The notes under the pieces were generated by a model. That model did not search any database and had not been told where the DNA came from. It saw only the letters and a program-made list of their open reading frames with translations. A program made the translations under genes and the position numbers. A stretch of 41,645 bases of DNA from Acinetobacter sp. S54 (lineage in GTDB: Bacteria; Pseudomonadota; Gammaproteobacteria; Pseudomonadales; Moraxellaceae), in NCBI RefSeq assembly GCF_016624945.1, contig NZ_JACVUI010000017.1, positions 1 through 41,645 of the forward strand, given 5' to 3'. Positions 21,343 through 29,191 of the stretch are shown here, piece by piece. The stretch's first letter is position 1. Each line of letters begins with the position of its first letter.

Positions 21343-21759
21343 GTGGAACGCTGGTTGGAGTTTATGGGGAATCACCCCTTTTTGTTTGGAATACTTGCTG
21401 TTTTAATCGTTTTGTTCTTTGTCTTTGAAGGGCAACGTAACGGCCGCAAGATTTCACCACAATCACTTGGAATTTTAGTGAAAGCTAAAAATGCCCAATT
21501 GATTGATCTACGTGATGCAGGTGATTTTCGTGAAGGTCATATCAGCGGTAGCCGTAATATCCCTTATAGCCAACTGACAAGCCATGTTGATGAGTTAAAA
21601 TCAAGTGATCGCCCATTGGTATTCATTTGTAATTTAGGTCAGGTTGCAGGGAGTGCCCTGCAAAAAGTAGGTCATTCTGATAGTTATCGTCTCGATGGCG
21701 GAATTAGCAATTGGAAAGCACAAGGCCTGCCACTGGTAAAAAGCAAAGCCAAAGCTTAA
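21343..21759 (+). CDS. Membrane-anchored rhodanese (YibN-like)
   Basis: This 138-residue protein has one N-terminal membrane helix (about 12-28) and a cytoplasmic rhodanese domain whose catalytic cysteine is Cys96 in FICNLGQVAG. The active-site loop NLGQVA is not the canonical CRxGxR type, so the sulfur acceptor is unknown. The start is GTG with AGGTGA just upstream. It is the first gene of the rhodanese-grxC-secB unit, an order also found in E. coli (yibN-grxC-secB). Confidence 0.88.
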   Translation: MERWLEFMGNHPFLFGILAVLIVLFFVFEGQRNGRKISPQSLGILVKAKNAQLIDLRDAGDFREGHISGSRNIPYSQLTSHVDELKSSDRPLVFICNLGQVAGSALQKVGHSDSYRLDGGISNWKAQGLPLVKSKAKA

Positions 21760-21769
21760 GGAGAAATTT

Positions 21770-22027
21770 ATGTCTGCAAATATCACGATTTACTCGACCA
21801 CAATGTGTCCGTATTGTGTCCGTGCAAAACAGCTTCTTGAGCGTAAAGGCGTTGAGTATAAAGAAATTAATTTATCCAAAGAAGCACCTGAAGTACGTGT
21901 TGAATTGATGCAACGCACCAACCACCGTACTGTGCCTCAAATTTTTATTAATGATCAGTTTATTGGTGGTTTTGACCAGCTTTACGCTTTAGAGCGTGAT
22001 GGTAAACTCGACCCATTACTGGCCTAA
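21770..22027 (+). CDS. grxC: Glutaredoxin 3
   Basis: This is an 85-residue dithiol glutaredoxin, reduced by glutathione, that reduces disulfides and mixed disulfides in the cytoplasm. The active site CPYC is at residues 13-16. The TVPQIF segment with its cis-proline and the GGFDQLYAL glutathione-binding turn are both present. AGGAGA lies before the ATG, and the gene follows the rhodanese by ten bases. Confidence 0.96.
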   Translation: MSANITIYSTTMCPYCVRAKQLLERKGVEYKEINLSKEAPEVRVELMQRTNHRTVPQIFINDQFIGGFDQLYALERDGKLDPLLA

Positions 22028-22055
22028 ACTCGCTTAAATTGTTAAGGAAAAAAGA

Positions 22056-22514
22056 ATGAGTGAAGAACAACAAACTCAACCACAACTCGCTTTAGAACGT
22101 CTTTATACCAAAGACATTTCATTTGAGGTTCCTGGGGCACAGGTATTTACTAAGCAATGGCAACCAGAGTTAAATATCAATCTTTCATCTTCTGCTGAAA
22201 AAGTTGATCCAACTCACTTTGAAGTGTCATTGAAAGTAGTGGTTCAAGCCAATAATGATGGCGAGACTGCGTTTATTGTAGATGTCACTCAAGCAGGTAT
22301 TTTCTTGATTGAAAATATTGAAGAAGAACGTCTTCCATACATTTTGGGCGCTTATTGCCCAAACATTCTGTTCCCGTTCTTACGTGAAGCAGTTAATGAT
22401 ATGGTTACAAAAGGCAGTTTCCCTCAATTGTTGTTAACACCAATCAACTTTGATGCTGAATTTGAAGCCAATATGGAACGTGCTCAAGCAACCGTTGCTG
22501 AAGGTCAGGCGTAA
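22056..22514 (+). CDS. secB: Protein-export chaperone SecB
   Basis: SecB keeps precursor proteins unfolded and hands them to SecA. The 152-residue protein carries the family segments [23 protein letters not shown] and the highly conserved [44 protein letters not shown] precedes the ATG. It is the last gene of the unit and ends before a strong terminator. Confidence 0.97.
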   Translation: MSEEQQTQPQLALERLYTKDISFEVPGAQVFTKQWQPELNINLSSSAEKVDPTHFEVSLKVVVQANNDGETAFIVDVTQAGIFLIENIEEERLPYILGAYCPNILFPFLREAVNDMVTKGSFPQLLLTPINFDAEFEANMERAQATVAEGQA

Positions 22515-22524
22515 TCGTCAACTC

Positions 22525-22553
22525 AAAAAAACCACCAAAAAGGTGGTTTTTTT
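22525..22553 (+). terminator. Terminator between secB and cytochrome b562, bidirectional
   Basis: AAAAAAACCACC and GGTGGTTTTTTT form a 12-bp stem around a five-base loop. T-runs on both strands serve the two convergent genes. Confidence 0.93.
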
Positions 22554-22575
22554 GTGCCTAGTATTTACTTACCCA

Positions 22576-22962
22576 TCATTTAAATTTTTTGTGATTTTCA
22601 TTGCGAATATCTAGTAAGTTTTTAGCCTCTACTTTCGCCTGAGCTAATTGATTGTCCTTGACCAAGCCAGAAGTTTTATCAATTTCGGCAACAAGTTGAT
22701 CAAGTCCAGCCTGATATGCTTTAACCTCAGCACTATTATCTGGCTGATTTTTTAATTTATTTGGTTTGGATTTTTTAGAATCAAGCGCTGCTAACCGCAT
22801 TTTTGTGAGCGCAGAATTAGCATCATTACCGTTGGTTGATTTATTAAAATCTGCATATGCTGTTGCAATTGTTACCATGTTGTCGTGTAAAGTCGCTGCC
22901 GTCGCAAGGTGGCTAAATCCAAAACAACCTAGAAACAATGCACTGAACCATACTTTTTTCAT
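22576..22962 (-). CDS. cybC: Periplasmic cytochrome b562
   Basis: This is a soluble four-helix-bundle haem protein of the periplasm, proposed to carry electrons, with physiological partner unknown. The 128-residue precursor has a signal peptide ending ATA at residue 22. The mature chain would be 106 residues, the same as E. coli cytochrome b562. Its haem ligands fall at exactly the expected positions: Met7 (LHDNM) and His102 (NENHKKF). The middle segment ALTKMRLAALDSKKSKPNKL also fits. I placed the start at 22962 because AGGAAA lies eight bases upstream and the signal peptide begins there; an in-frame extension to 22989 has no such support. Confidence 0.93.
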   Translation of the reverse strand: MKKVWFSALFLGCFGFSHLATAATLHDNMVTIATAYADFNKSTNGNDANSALTKMRLAALDSKKSKPNKLKNQPDNSAEVKAYQAGLDQLVAEIDKTSGLVKDNQLAQAKVEAKNLLDIRNENHKKFK

Positions 22963-23026
22963 CGGTGCATTTCCTATGTAGTCAATCATTTGACTGCTTA
23001 AACATAACCAGATTTAAAAAAAAGAA

Positions 23027-23049
23027 AAAGCTCCTTTTGTTGGAGCTTT
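23027..23049 (-). terminator. Terminator of coaBC
   Basis: AAAGCTCC and GGAGCTTT form an 8-bp stem with a seven-base loop. On the minus strand a long T-rich run follows. Confidence 0.9.
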
Positions 23050-23081
23050 GTCTCAAATCCATCAACCTTAAAACAGGCAAT

Positions 23082-24338
23082 TTAAATCTTGCGTTTTAAT
23101 GCATCTGCAATTGCGTCGACCAATTGCTGTGAAATTTCCTGCTTAGATGCTTTTTCAAGTTCACGTTTTTTCATATGGTAACTTTGTGCAAAAAATACAG
23201 TCATGGCATTTTCATCGGATGCAAAACCGATATCCTTACGTGATACATCGTTACAAGCAATCATATCTAGTTTTTTGGCGACAAGTTTTGCCGCTGCATA
23301 TTCTTCAACATTTTGAGTTTCCGCAGCGAAACCAACCATAAATGGGCGCTGTTGTTGTTGAGCAATAGTAGCAACAATATCAGGATTTTTTATCAGAGAA
23401 ACTGCTAACTCATCACCTGCTTTTTTAATTTTTTGTTCTGCCACCTGAGCTACGCGGTAATCGGCCACCGCAGCAGTCGCGATAAAAATATCACAACCTT
23501 CATCTAGCATTTGCATACTCACATCCAGCATTTGCACAGCTGAAGCAACATTGACACGTTTCACTCCATTTGGGGTATCCAGCGTCACAGGTCCAGCAAT
23601 TAAGGTCACTTTAGCCCCAGCCGCATAGCATGCCGCAGCGAGAGAGAATCCCATTTTCCCTGTACTATGATTTGAGATGTAACGGACTGGATCAATCGCT
23701 TCTCGTGTAGGTCCAGCAGTAATCACGACATGCTTACCTGCCAATAAACCAAATTTTTCTGCGATGGCACGTTGCGCTTTATGGAAATATTCACGGACTT
23801 GGTAGGCCAACTGTTCAGGCTCAGGCATACGCCCCAAACCGACATCTCCACACGCTTGTGAACCGGCATCTGGCATAATCACATGAATGCCATCTTCCAC
23901 CAATGTTTGTAAATTACGCTGTGTCGCTTTCGCTGCCCACATTTGCTGATTCATAGCAGGCGCAACCCAAACTGGCGCTTTAGTCGCAAGATACAATGTA
24001 CTGAGTAAATCATCTGCTAAACCATGCGCAAATTTTGCCAGAGTATCGCAGCTTGCAGGCGCGACCAAAACTAAATCAGCCCACCGCGCCAATTCAATAT
24101 GCCCCATTCCTGCTTCGGCTTCAGGATCCAGCAATTCGGTATGTACAGGATTACCCGAAAGAGCCTGAAAAGTTAAAGGAGTAATAAATGCCTGTGCACC
24201 ATGAGTCATGACTACACGTACATCAAATCCATAATCTTTTAAACGGCGGACAATAATGGCACTCTTATAGGCCGCAATACCACCAGTAACCGCTAGAATA
24301 ATGTTTTTATGAGGAATAACACTTAAATCGAAGCTCAC
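23082..24338 (-). CDS. coaBC: Bifunctional phosphopantothenoylcysteine synthetase/decarboxylase
   Basis: This enzyme joins cysteine to 4'-phosphopantothenate and decarboxylates the product, two steps of coenzyme A synthesis. The 418-residue protein has an N-terminal FMN-dependent CoaC half with GGIAAYK, the motif PAMNQQMW and the active-site cysteine in ACGDVGLGRM. The C-terminal CoaB half has TAGPTREAIDPVRYISNHSTGKMG and AAVADYRVAQVAEQKIKK with the catalytic lysine. It is divergent from radC, as in E. coli. Confidence 0.97.
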   Translation of the reverse strand: MSFDLSVIPHKNIILAVTGGIAAYKSAIIVRRLKDYGFDVRVVMTHGAQAFITPLTFQALSGNPVHTELLDPEAEAGMGHIELARWADLVLVAPASCDTLAKFAHGLADDLLSTLYLATKAPVWVAPAMNQQMWAAKATQRNLQTLVEDGIHVIMPDAGSQACGDVGLGRMPEPEQLAYQVREYFHKAQRAIAEKFGLLAGKHVVITAGPTREAIDPVRYISNHSTGKMGFSLAAACYAAGAKVTLIAGPVTLDTPNGVKRVNVASAVQMLDVSMQMLDEGCDIFIATAAVADYRVAQVAEQKIKKAGDELAVSLIKNPDIVATIAQQQQRPFMVGFAAETQNVEEYAAAKLVAKKLDMIACNDVSRKDIGFASDENAMTVFFAQSYHMKKRELEKASKQEISQQLVDAIADALKRKI

Positions 24339-24452
24339 GAACAGCTTACCTTTCTGTTGCAGTGGCGCTCACAATAGCATTAAATACGCGCATACCCAAG
24401 TAATTGGCTATGAAAATCAGAACTAAAACAATCGATATAAGTGACTTTTATA

Positions 24453-25142
24453 ATGAATAAACCGATTAAATTATGGCCACAACAAGAACGACCTCGTGAA
24501 CGACTATTGGAACAAGGTGCAAGCAGTCTCTCCGATGCCGAGTTATTGGCAATTTTTCTACGTTCAGGTTCTAGACAACATTCTGCTGTTGAACTGGCTA
24601 GACTTCTAATTCAACATTTTGGTTCTCTTAATCCAGTTTTTGATGCATCACAAGAAGAACTCTGCCAGTTCCATGGCATGGGCGCTACTAAATATTCGCA
24701 ATTGATGGCAGTCAAGGAACTCGGTAGGCGTTATCTCAATAATCATTTTCATCAAGACAATTTAAATCTGGATTCATCACAACTGGTGCTGGACTATTTA
24801 CGTTATGAACTACAAGGTGAAACTCAAGAAGTCTTTGCGGTATTGTGTTTAGATAGTCAGTTACGCAAGTTACATTTTAAGAAATTATTTTTTGGTTCAA
24901 CTAATTTTTGCAATATATCGATTAAACAGACTTTACGTTATGCTATTCAACAGCATGCCAGTTGCATCGTGATCGCACATAATCATCCTTTCGGAGACGT
25001 GCAACCGTCCCGCGCAGATATTGAAATGACACAGCAATTAAAACATGCTTGTGAAAGCGTAGAAATCGAGCTTATTGATCATATTATTGTGGCTAGACAT
25101 GCGACTTTTTCATTTGCTGAGCAACAATTGTTCAATTTATAA
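24453..25142 (+). CDS. radC: RadC/JAB-domain protein
   Basis: This 229-residue protein has an N-terminal helix-hairpin-helix region (FHGMGATKYSQLMAVKELGRR, about 75-95) and a C-terminal JAB/MPN domain. The metal-binding set HNHPFGDVQPSRAD is complete. The name comes from an E. coli mutation later assigned to recG, so a repair role is not established; the fold suggests a metal-dependent hydrolase. I start at ATG 24453 because MNKPIKLWPQQERPRERLL matches the family start. A GTG at 24441 would add four residues. Confidence 0.92.
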   Translation: MNKPIKLWPQQERPRERLLEQGASSLSDAELLAIFLRSGSRQHSAVELARLLIQHFGSLNPVFDASQEELCQFHGMGATKYSQLMAVKELGRRYLNNHFHQDNLNLDSSQLVLDYLRYELQGETQEVFAVLCLDSQLRKLHFKKLFFGSTNFCNISIKQTLRYAIQQHASCIVIAHNHPFGDVQPSRADIEMTQQLKHACESVEIELIDHIIVARHATFSFAEQQLFNL

Positions 25143-25216
25143 AATCATGCCACCATGATATTGACAAAGCCTGACCAAGTGGTAAAGATCATAAAAAATT
25201 AAATGCCTGCTGAACC

Positions 25217-26128
25217 ATGATTGTACGTGACCAAACCGATATCATAAAATTACTGTTTTCTTGGCGCGGAACAATTTTACCCAAAATTTTACCCGCGCTT
25301 GGAGTAGTCATGCTGCTCTCCGCTATTGTGGGTGGGCTTGAATATACGCAGATTTATCATTTTCCAGAACTACCTTTGGTTGGTTTTACTCTGATTGGTG
25401 TGGTTCTTTCTATTTTTTTGGGCTTCAAAAATAGTGCCTGTTATGACCGCTGGTGGGAAGGTCGTAAACTATGGGGAGCTTTGATCGCCAATGCACGACA
25501 TTTTGATCGTGATTGCCGTATTCTTCCTCAAGGCCGCCGTGAACGTGTGATTCAGCATGTTATTGTTTTTGCCAATACTCTTCGTGATCGTTTGCGGCAT
25601 CAAACCGCCCATCCTACTGAACTTACAGAAACCACAGGAATGAGCCAACAGGCATTGACTCAACTTTATCAACAACATAATGCGCCACAATATACGCTCA
25701 GCCTGATTCAATGGGAATTAATGCAATCACTCAAAGAAGGTGAAATCAGTGATATTATTTACACGCAGTTGAATCGCTATGTCGCCGAACTTAGTTTGGT
25801 ACAAACGGGTTGTGACCGCATTGCCAATACTCCTATTCCTTTCGCCTATTCAGTCTTACTGAATCGTACCGTTTTCTTTTTCTGTTTCATGTTACCTTTT
25901 AGCGTTGGTCCAATTTTAGGCTTAGGTACACCGTTATTGGTCGGGATTTTGACCTATACCTTTTTAGGTTTGGATGCATTGAGTACAGAAATTGAGGAGC
26001 CATTTGGCACCCAAAGCAATGACTTGCCTTTGGACTCGATGGTACGTTTGATTGAAATTGAATTATTAGGAACCTTGGGCAAGCCCACCCCACCTCCGAT
26101 TCAGGCACAAGATCATAATTTACTTTAG
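25217..26128 (+). CDS. Bestrophin-like anion channel (UPF0187)
   Basis: This 303-residue membrane protein matches bacterial bestrophin homologues. It has an N-terminal amphipathic stretch, a first pair of membrane helices (about 25-70), the conserved FLGFKNSACYDRWWEGRKLWGALIANAR segment, a long cytoplasmic helical region and a second membrane pair (about 212-255). Near the C-terminus it carries a conserved acidic stretch, EIEEPFGTQSNDLPLD. Known bacterial members are pentameric channels. It follows radC by 74 bases on the same strand, with no clear terminator between them. Confidence 0.88.
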   Translation: MIVRDQTDIIKLLFSWRGTILPKILPALGVVMLLSAIVGGLEYTQIYHFPELPLVGFTLIGVVLSIFLGFKNSACYDRWWEGRKLWGALIANARHFDRDCRILPQGRRERVIQHVIVFANTLRDRLRHQTAHPTELTETTGMSQQALTQLYQQHNAPQYTLSLIQWELMQSLKEGEISDIIYTQLNRYVAELSLVQTGCDRIANTPIPFAYSVLLNRTVFFFCFMLPFSVGPILGLGTPLLVGILTYTFLGLDALSTEIEEPFGTQSNDLPLDSMVRLIEIELLGTLGKPTPPPIQAQDHNLL

Positions 26129-26210
26129 TAGTGAGTCAACTAATTACTCAATTTTATGACAACAAACTACTTTAGCCACCTATTATTACAATCAAAAACA
26201 AGGAAAAGAT

Positions 26211-26834
26211 GTGATCAAAATACTAGGGCGAGCAGATTCAATTAATGTGCGCAAAATCCTTTGGGTCTGTGATGAACTGAATTTAGGTTATCAACGCGAA
26301 GATTGGGGACGTGGCTTTCAATCTCCTAAGCAAGCTGAATTTCTGGCACGTAATCCTAATGCAACAATTCCTGTTTTGATAGATGACGACTTTGTTCTCT
26401 GGCAATCCAACTCAATCCTGCGTTATTTGGCCAATGCCTATGTGGGTGAGAAGCTCTACCCAACTGACCCTCGAAAACGTGCTTTGATTGACCAATGGAT
26501 CGACTGGCAAGGAATCGAACTCAATAATAGTTGGGTATATGCCCTTATGCATTTCATTCGACATTCTCCTGAACATCAAGATTCTCAAAAAATTGCTCAA
26601 AGTGTTGAATCATGGAATGCAATGATGCTCATATTAGAACAACAGTTAGCTAAAACTCAGGCGTATGTCATCGGCGCTGAGTTTTCTTTGGCAGATATTG
26701 TTATCGGTCTATCGGTTCAACGTTGGTATTTAACGCCATTTGATAAGCCCGACTGTCCAAATATTAAAGCCTATTATGAATTATTAAGTCGGAGAGCGGC
26801 TTTTATGCGTTGGGGAAATAATGGTCAAAACTAA
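26211..26834 (+). CDS. Glutathione S-transferase family protein
   Basis: This cytosolic GST-like protein has 207 residues. The thioredoxin-like N-terminal domain (1-80) contains NPNATIPVL with the cis-proline and QSNSILRYL, where glutathione is gripped. The C-terminal all-helical domain spans about 88-200. The N-terminal catalytic residue is probably Ser8 (GRADSINVRK), but this is uncertain. The substrate is unknown. The start is GTG with AAGGAAA seven bases upstream; an overlapping ATG two bases earlier is in another frame. Confidence 0.85.
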   Translation: MIKILGRADSINVRKILWVCDELNLGYQREDWGRGFQSPKQAEFLARNPNATIPVLIDDDFVLWQSNSILRYLANAYVGEKLYPTDPRKRALIDQWIDWQGIELNNSWVYALMHFIRHSPEHQDSQKIAQSVESWNAMMLILEQQLAKTQAYVIGAEFSLADIVIGLSVQRWYLTPFDKPDCPNIKAYYELLSRRAAFMRWGNNGQN

Positions 26835-26862
26835 TCATCAAATTTCGTGTTGATTTAAAAAA

Positions 26863-27714
26863 TTAACGAAAACTTTCCCAAATTCCCTGTTGCTCTGTCC
26901 TCGGTACAGGAGTATTTCCTAATTTAATCCAAGGCATATTGTCTCCATGAAAATCACTGCCAATAGATACTTTTAAATCGAGTTGTTCAATCATTCGGTC
27001 TACCATTTGCCGGGTCGATAAAGACTCAATATTTGGGGGCAACTCGATCGCATCACCTTTGAGTTCAGCAAATAGCTCAATTAAATAACGAACATTCGTT
27101 GCCGATAAGTCATAACGGGTGGGATGTGCCAAAACCGCATAGCCCTGACTTTGATGAATAATTTGAATGGTATCTTCCAAACTCAAACCATCAAACTTCA
27201 CAAAAGCACGTTTTCCTTCTTTTATAAATCGATCAAAAGCCTGTTGTGGACGTGACACTATTCCTTTTTCAACCAATGTTTTAGCAATATGTGTCCGGGT
27301 AATTCGATCAGCCTCATTATCCACTTGAGCAAGTACATCTTCATAAATATCTTGCCCTATACAGCCTTTGAGTAAGTAACAGATTTGTTTGGCACGTTCT
27401 GCACGAATCTTTTTTTGTATCGCAAGTGCATCAAGCAAAGGTTCAGGTTGCTGCATATCCAGCGCTACAATATGTACACCATAACTTTTTTTAGTGGCTG
27501 GACGCGACCATTGACTGGAGATTTCTACACCAGAAATAATTTGAATATCATAGTGTTGAGCGGTTTCTCTGACCTGTTCAAGACCATCCATAGTGTCGTG
27601 ATCCGTCAAGGCCAGCATGTGAATACCACAATCAACCGCTGATTTGACCAACGCATCTGGTGACAAAGTTCCATCAGAAATATTGCTATGTGTATGTAAA
27701 TCTATGCCTTGCAT
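26863..27714 (-). CDS. PHP-domain phosphoesterase (RNase AM/YciV-like)
   Basis: This 283-residue member of the polymerase-and-histidinol-phosphatase fold shows every metal-binding motif: DLHTHSNISDG near residue 5, LTDHDTMDG near 36, GVEISSQW, AHPTRY and GSDFHGDN near the end. Relatives hydrolyse 3',5'-nucleoside bisphosphates or trim RNA 5' ends. The choice between these is not readable. It is divergent from yciB with only 44 bases between the two starts, so their promoters must overlap. Confidence 0.9.
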   Translation of the reverse strand: MQGIDLHTHSNISDGTLSPDALVKSAVDCGIHMLALTDHDTMDGLEQVRETAQHYDIQIISGVEISSQWSRPATKKSYGVHIVALDMQQPEPLLDALAIQKKIRAERAKQICYLLKGCIGQDIYEDVLAQVDNEADRITRTHIAKTLVEKGIVSRPQQAFDRFIKEGKRAFVKFDGLSLEDTIQIIHQSQGYAVLAHPTRYDLSATNVRYLIELFAELKGDAIELPPNIESLSTRQMVDRMIEQLDLKVSIGSDFHGDNMPWIKLGNTPVPRTEQQGIWESFR

Positions 27715-27758
27715 CTTTATACTATGCCACTTCGTTGATCCAGTTTAGATACTCTAAC

Positions 27759-28373
27759 ATGAAAGCACTTTTAGACTTTGTGCCCCTCATTATTTTCTTT
27801 TATTTATATAAAACCGTCGATCCCAAAGATACACACCATCCGCTCTTACAATTGATTGGTTCTGCTGGGGGGGTGGATAACAATAATATTCTAGTCGCTA
27901 CGACAGGTCTGATTATTTCCATGCTGATTATTTATGGGGGATTATTTGTTACACAAAAATTTCGTCTGGAAAAACAACAATGGATTGTGTTGTTTATGAC
28001 AGTGATTTTTGGCGGTATTACCCTTATGTTAAGTGATGATTTTTATATTCGTTTAAAGGCCGTCATTCTCAATCTAATTTTTGCAGGCGCTTTTTTGCTT
28101 TCACCGTTCTTTAGTAAAGATGGCAAACCATTGATTCAACGTTTATTTGGCCCTATTTTCGAATTAACCGTTCAAGGCTGGAAAAACCTGAACTTTGCTT
28201 GGGCTGCCATGTTTATTGTAATGTCGTTATTGCATTGCTTTTTTGCATTTATTTTCATGCACGGTAAATATTGGGGTGAATTTACGGCTTTCGGTGACAT
28301 GATTGTCATGTTTTCCTTTATCATTATTCAGTTTATTGTATTACGTAAATACTTTAAATCACCCGATGCCTAA
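27759..28373 (+). CDS. yciB: Inner-membrane septation protein A family (YciB)
   Basis: This 204-residue membrane protein has five or six hydrophobic segments and begins MKALLDFVPLIIFFYLYK, the usual start of the YciB/IspZ family. The segments GPIFELTVQGWKNLNFAWAAMFI and WGEFTAFGDMIVMF are also family marks. YciB is linked to envelope maintenance and cell division, and the mechanism is unknown. The frame is open further upstream to 27660, but that extension would overlap the PHP gene, so I use ATG 27759. It is followed closely by yciI. Confidence 0.92.
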   Translation: MKALLDFVPLIIFFYLYKTVDPKDTHHPLLQLIGSAGGVDNNNILVATTGLIISMLIIYGGLFVTQKFRLEKQQWIVLFMTVIFGGITLMLSDDFYIRLKAVILNLIFAGAFLLSPFFSKDGKPLIQRLFGPIFELTVQGWKNLNFAWAAMFIVMSLLHCFFAFIFMHGKYWGEFTAFGDMIVMFSFIIIQFIVLRKYFKSPDA

Positions 28374-28399
28374 AAATCACCTAAAGACTGAGATCGACC

Positions 28400-28702
28400 A
28401 TGCCATTATTTGTAGTCACCTGTACCGACAATGACGGAACCTTAGAAAAACGTTTAGCCATTCGCCCTCAACATATTGAACGACTACAAAAACTGGATGA
28501 CGAAGGCCGTCTAATTGTGGCAGGTGCCATGCCAAAGGATCCTACTAACCCACAAGCTGGTTTTTATGGCAGCACCATTATTGTTGATTTTGACAACCGT
28601 GAAGCACTGGATACATGGCTCAAAGATGAACCTTTTTTGCTAGAAGGTGTTTATGGAAAAATTGAAGTCAAGTCATTTAATAAAGCGTTTCCGAAAGAGT
28701 AA
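28400..28702 (+). CDS. yciI: YciI family protein
   Basis: This is a 100-residue protein of the YCII ferredoxin-like fold. The characteristic His and Asp sites are visible (RPQHIERLQ near residue 24, and DDEGRLIVAGAMPKD), and the chain ends VYGKIEVKSFNKAF. Its function is not known; some relatives are fused to dehydratase or decarboxylase enzymes. It starts 26 bases after yciB, and the yciB-yciI pairing fits the E. coli neighbourhood. Confidence 0.88.
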   Translation: MPLFVVTCTDNDGTLEKRLAIRPQHIERLQKLDDEGRLIVAGAMPKDPTNPQAGFYGSTIIVDFDNREALDTWLKDEPFLLEGVYGKIEVKSFNKAFPKE

Positions 28703-28706
28703 GAAT

Positions 28707-29156
28707 ATGTCCGCTATGCCGAAAACGCTTATTGTATTATCACTACTCTGCTCAACCGCATGGGCTGTTGAACCTGTGCCGGCGGCACCTGCGCTGACAA
28801 CATCGACAGTCACTACCAATGCTGCTGTTACGACTGAGCCAAATCCAGTTTCAACCAAGCCTTTAACTGCTGAACAAATCGCAAAAGCCAAAGCAGAGCA
28901 GGATGCGAAAATTAAAGCACTCGTCAAAGATCAGGCTGGACGACTCAAACAACTGGAACAGGCTAATCTGGATGCTTTGACTCAAAATCAGGAATTACAA
29001 TTAAAAAATGATAATTTGCTGGTTCAAGTTCAAGTCTTACAAAGTGAGCGTAGTGCCCAAATGTTCCTGTATGGTGGGGCAACTATGGGCGTGGGCGTAC
29101 TCCTTGGATTTTTGATTGCTAGTTATATTCATACCAAACGCCGTCGCCAATGGTAA
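28707..29156 (+). CDS. Exported coiled-coil protein with C-terminal membrane anchor
   Basis: I do not recognise a named family for this 149-residue protein. Residues 1-20 are a signal peptide ending AWA. A Pro-, Thr- and Val-rich linker follows to about residue 52. A long heptad-rich helix rich in Lys, Gln and Glu occupies about 53-118. One membrane helix (about 121-142) ends in the basic tail KRRRQW. The coil, membrane helix and basic tail resemble the C-terminal part of YgiM/TIGR04211 proteins, but the SH3 domain of that family is missing. It starts four bases after yciI, so they are probably cotranscribed. ATG 28716 is an alternative start. Confidence 0.75.
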   Translation: MSAMPKTLIVLSLLCSTAWAVEPVPAAPALTTSTVTTNAAVTTEPNPVSTKPLTAEQIAKAKAEQDAKIKALVKDQAGRLKQLEQANLDALTQNQELQLKNDNLLVQVQVLQSERSAQMFLYGGATMGVGVLLGFLIASYIHTKRRRQW

Positions 29157-29191
29157 AATCATTACTTGAATAAATTTTAAAGGTTTTTCAG

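Noticed and set aside
27660..27758. Upstream extension of yciB
   Set aside because: It overlaps the divergent PHP gene and the family start MKALLDFVP lies at 27759.
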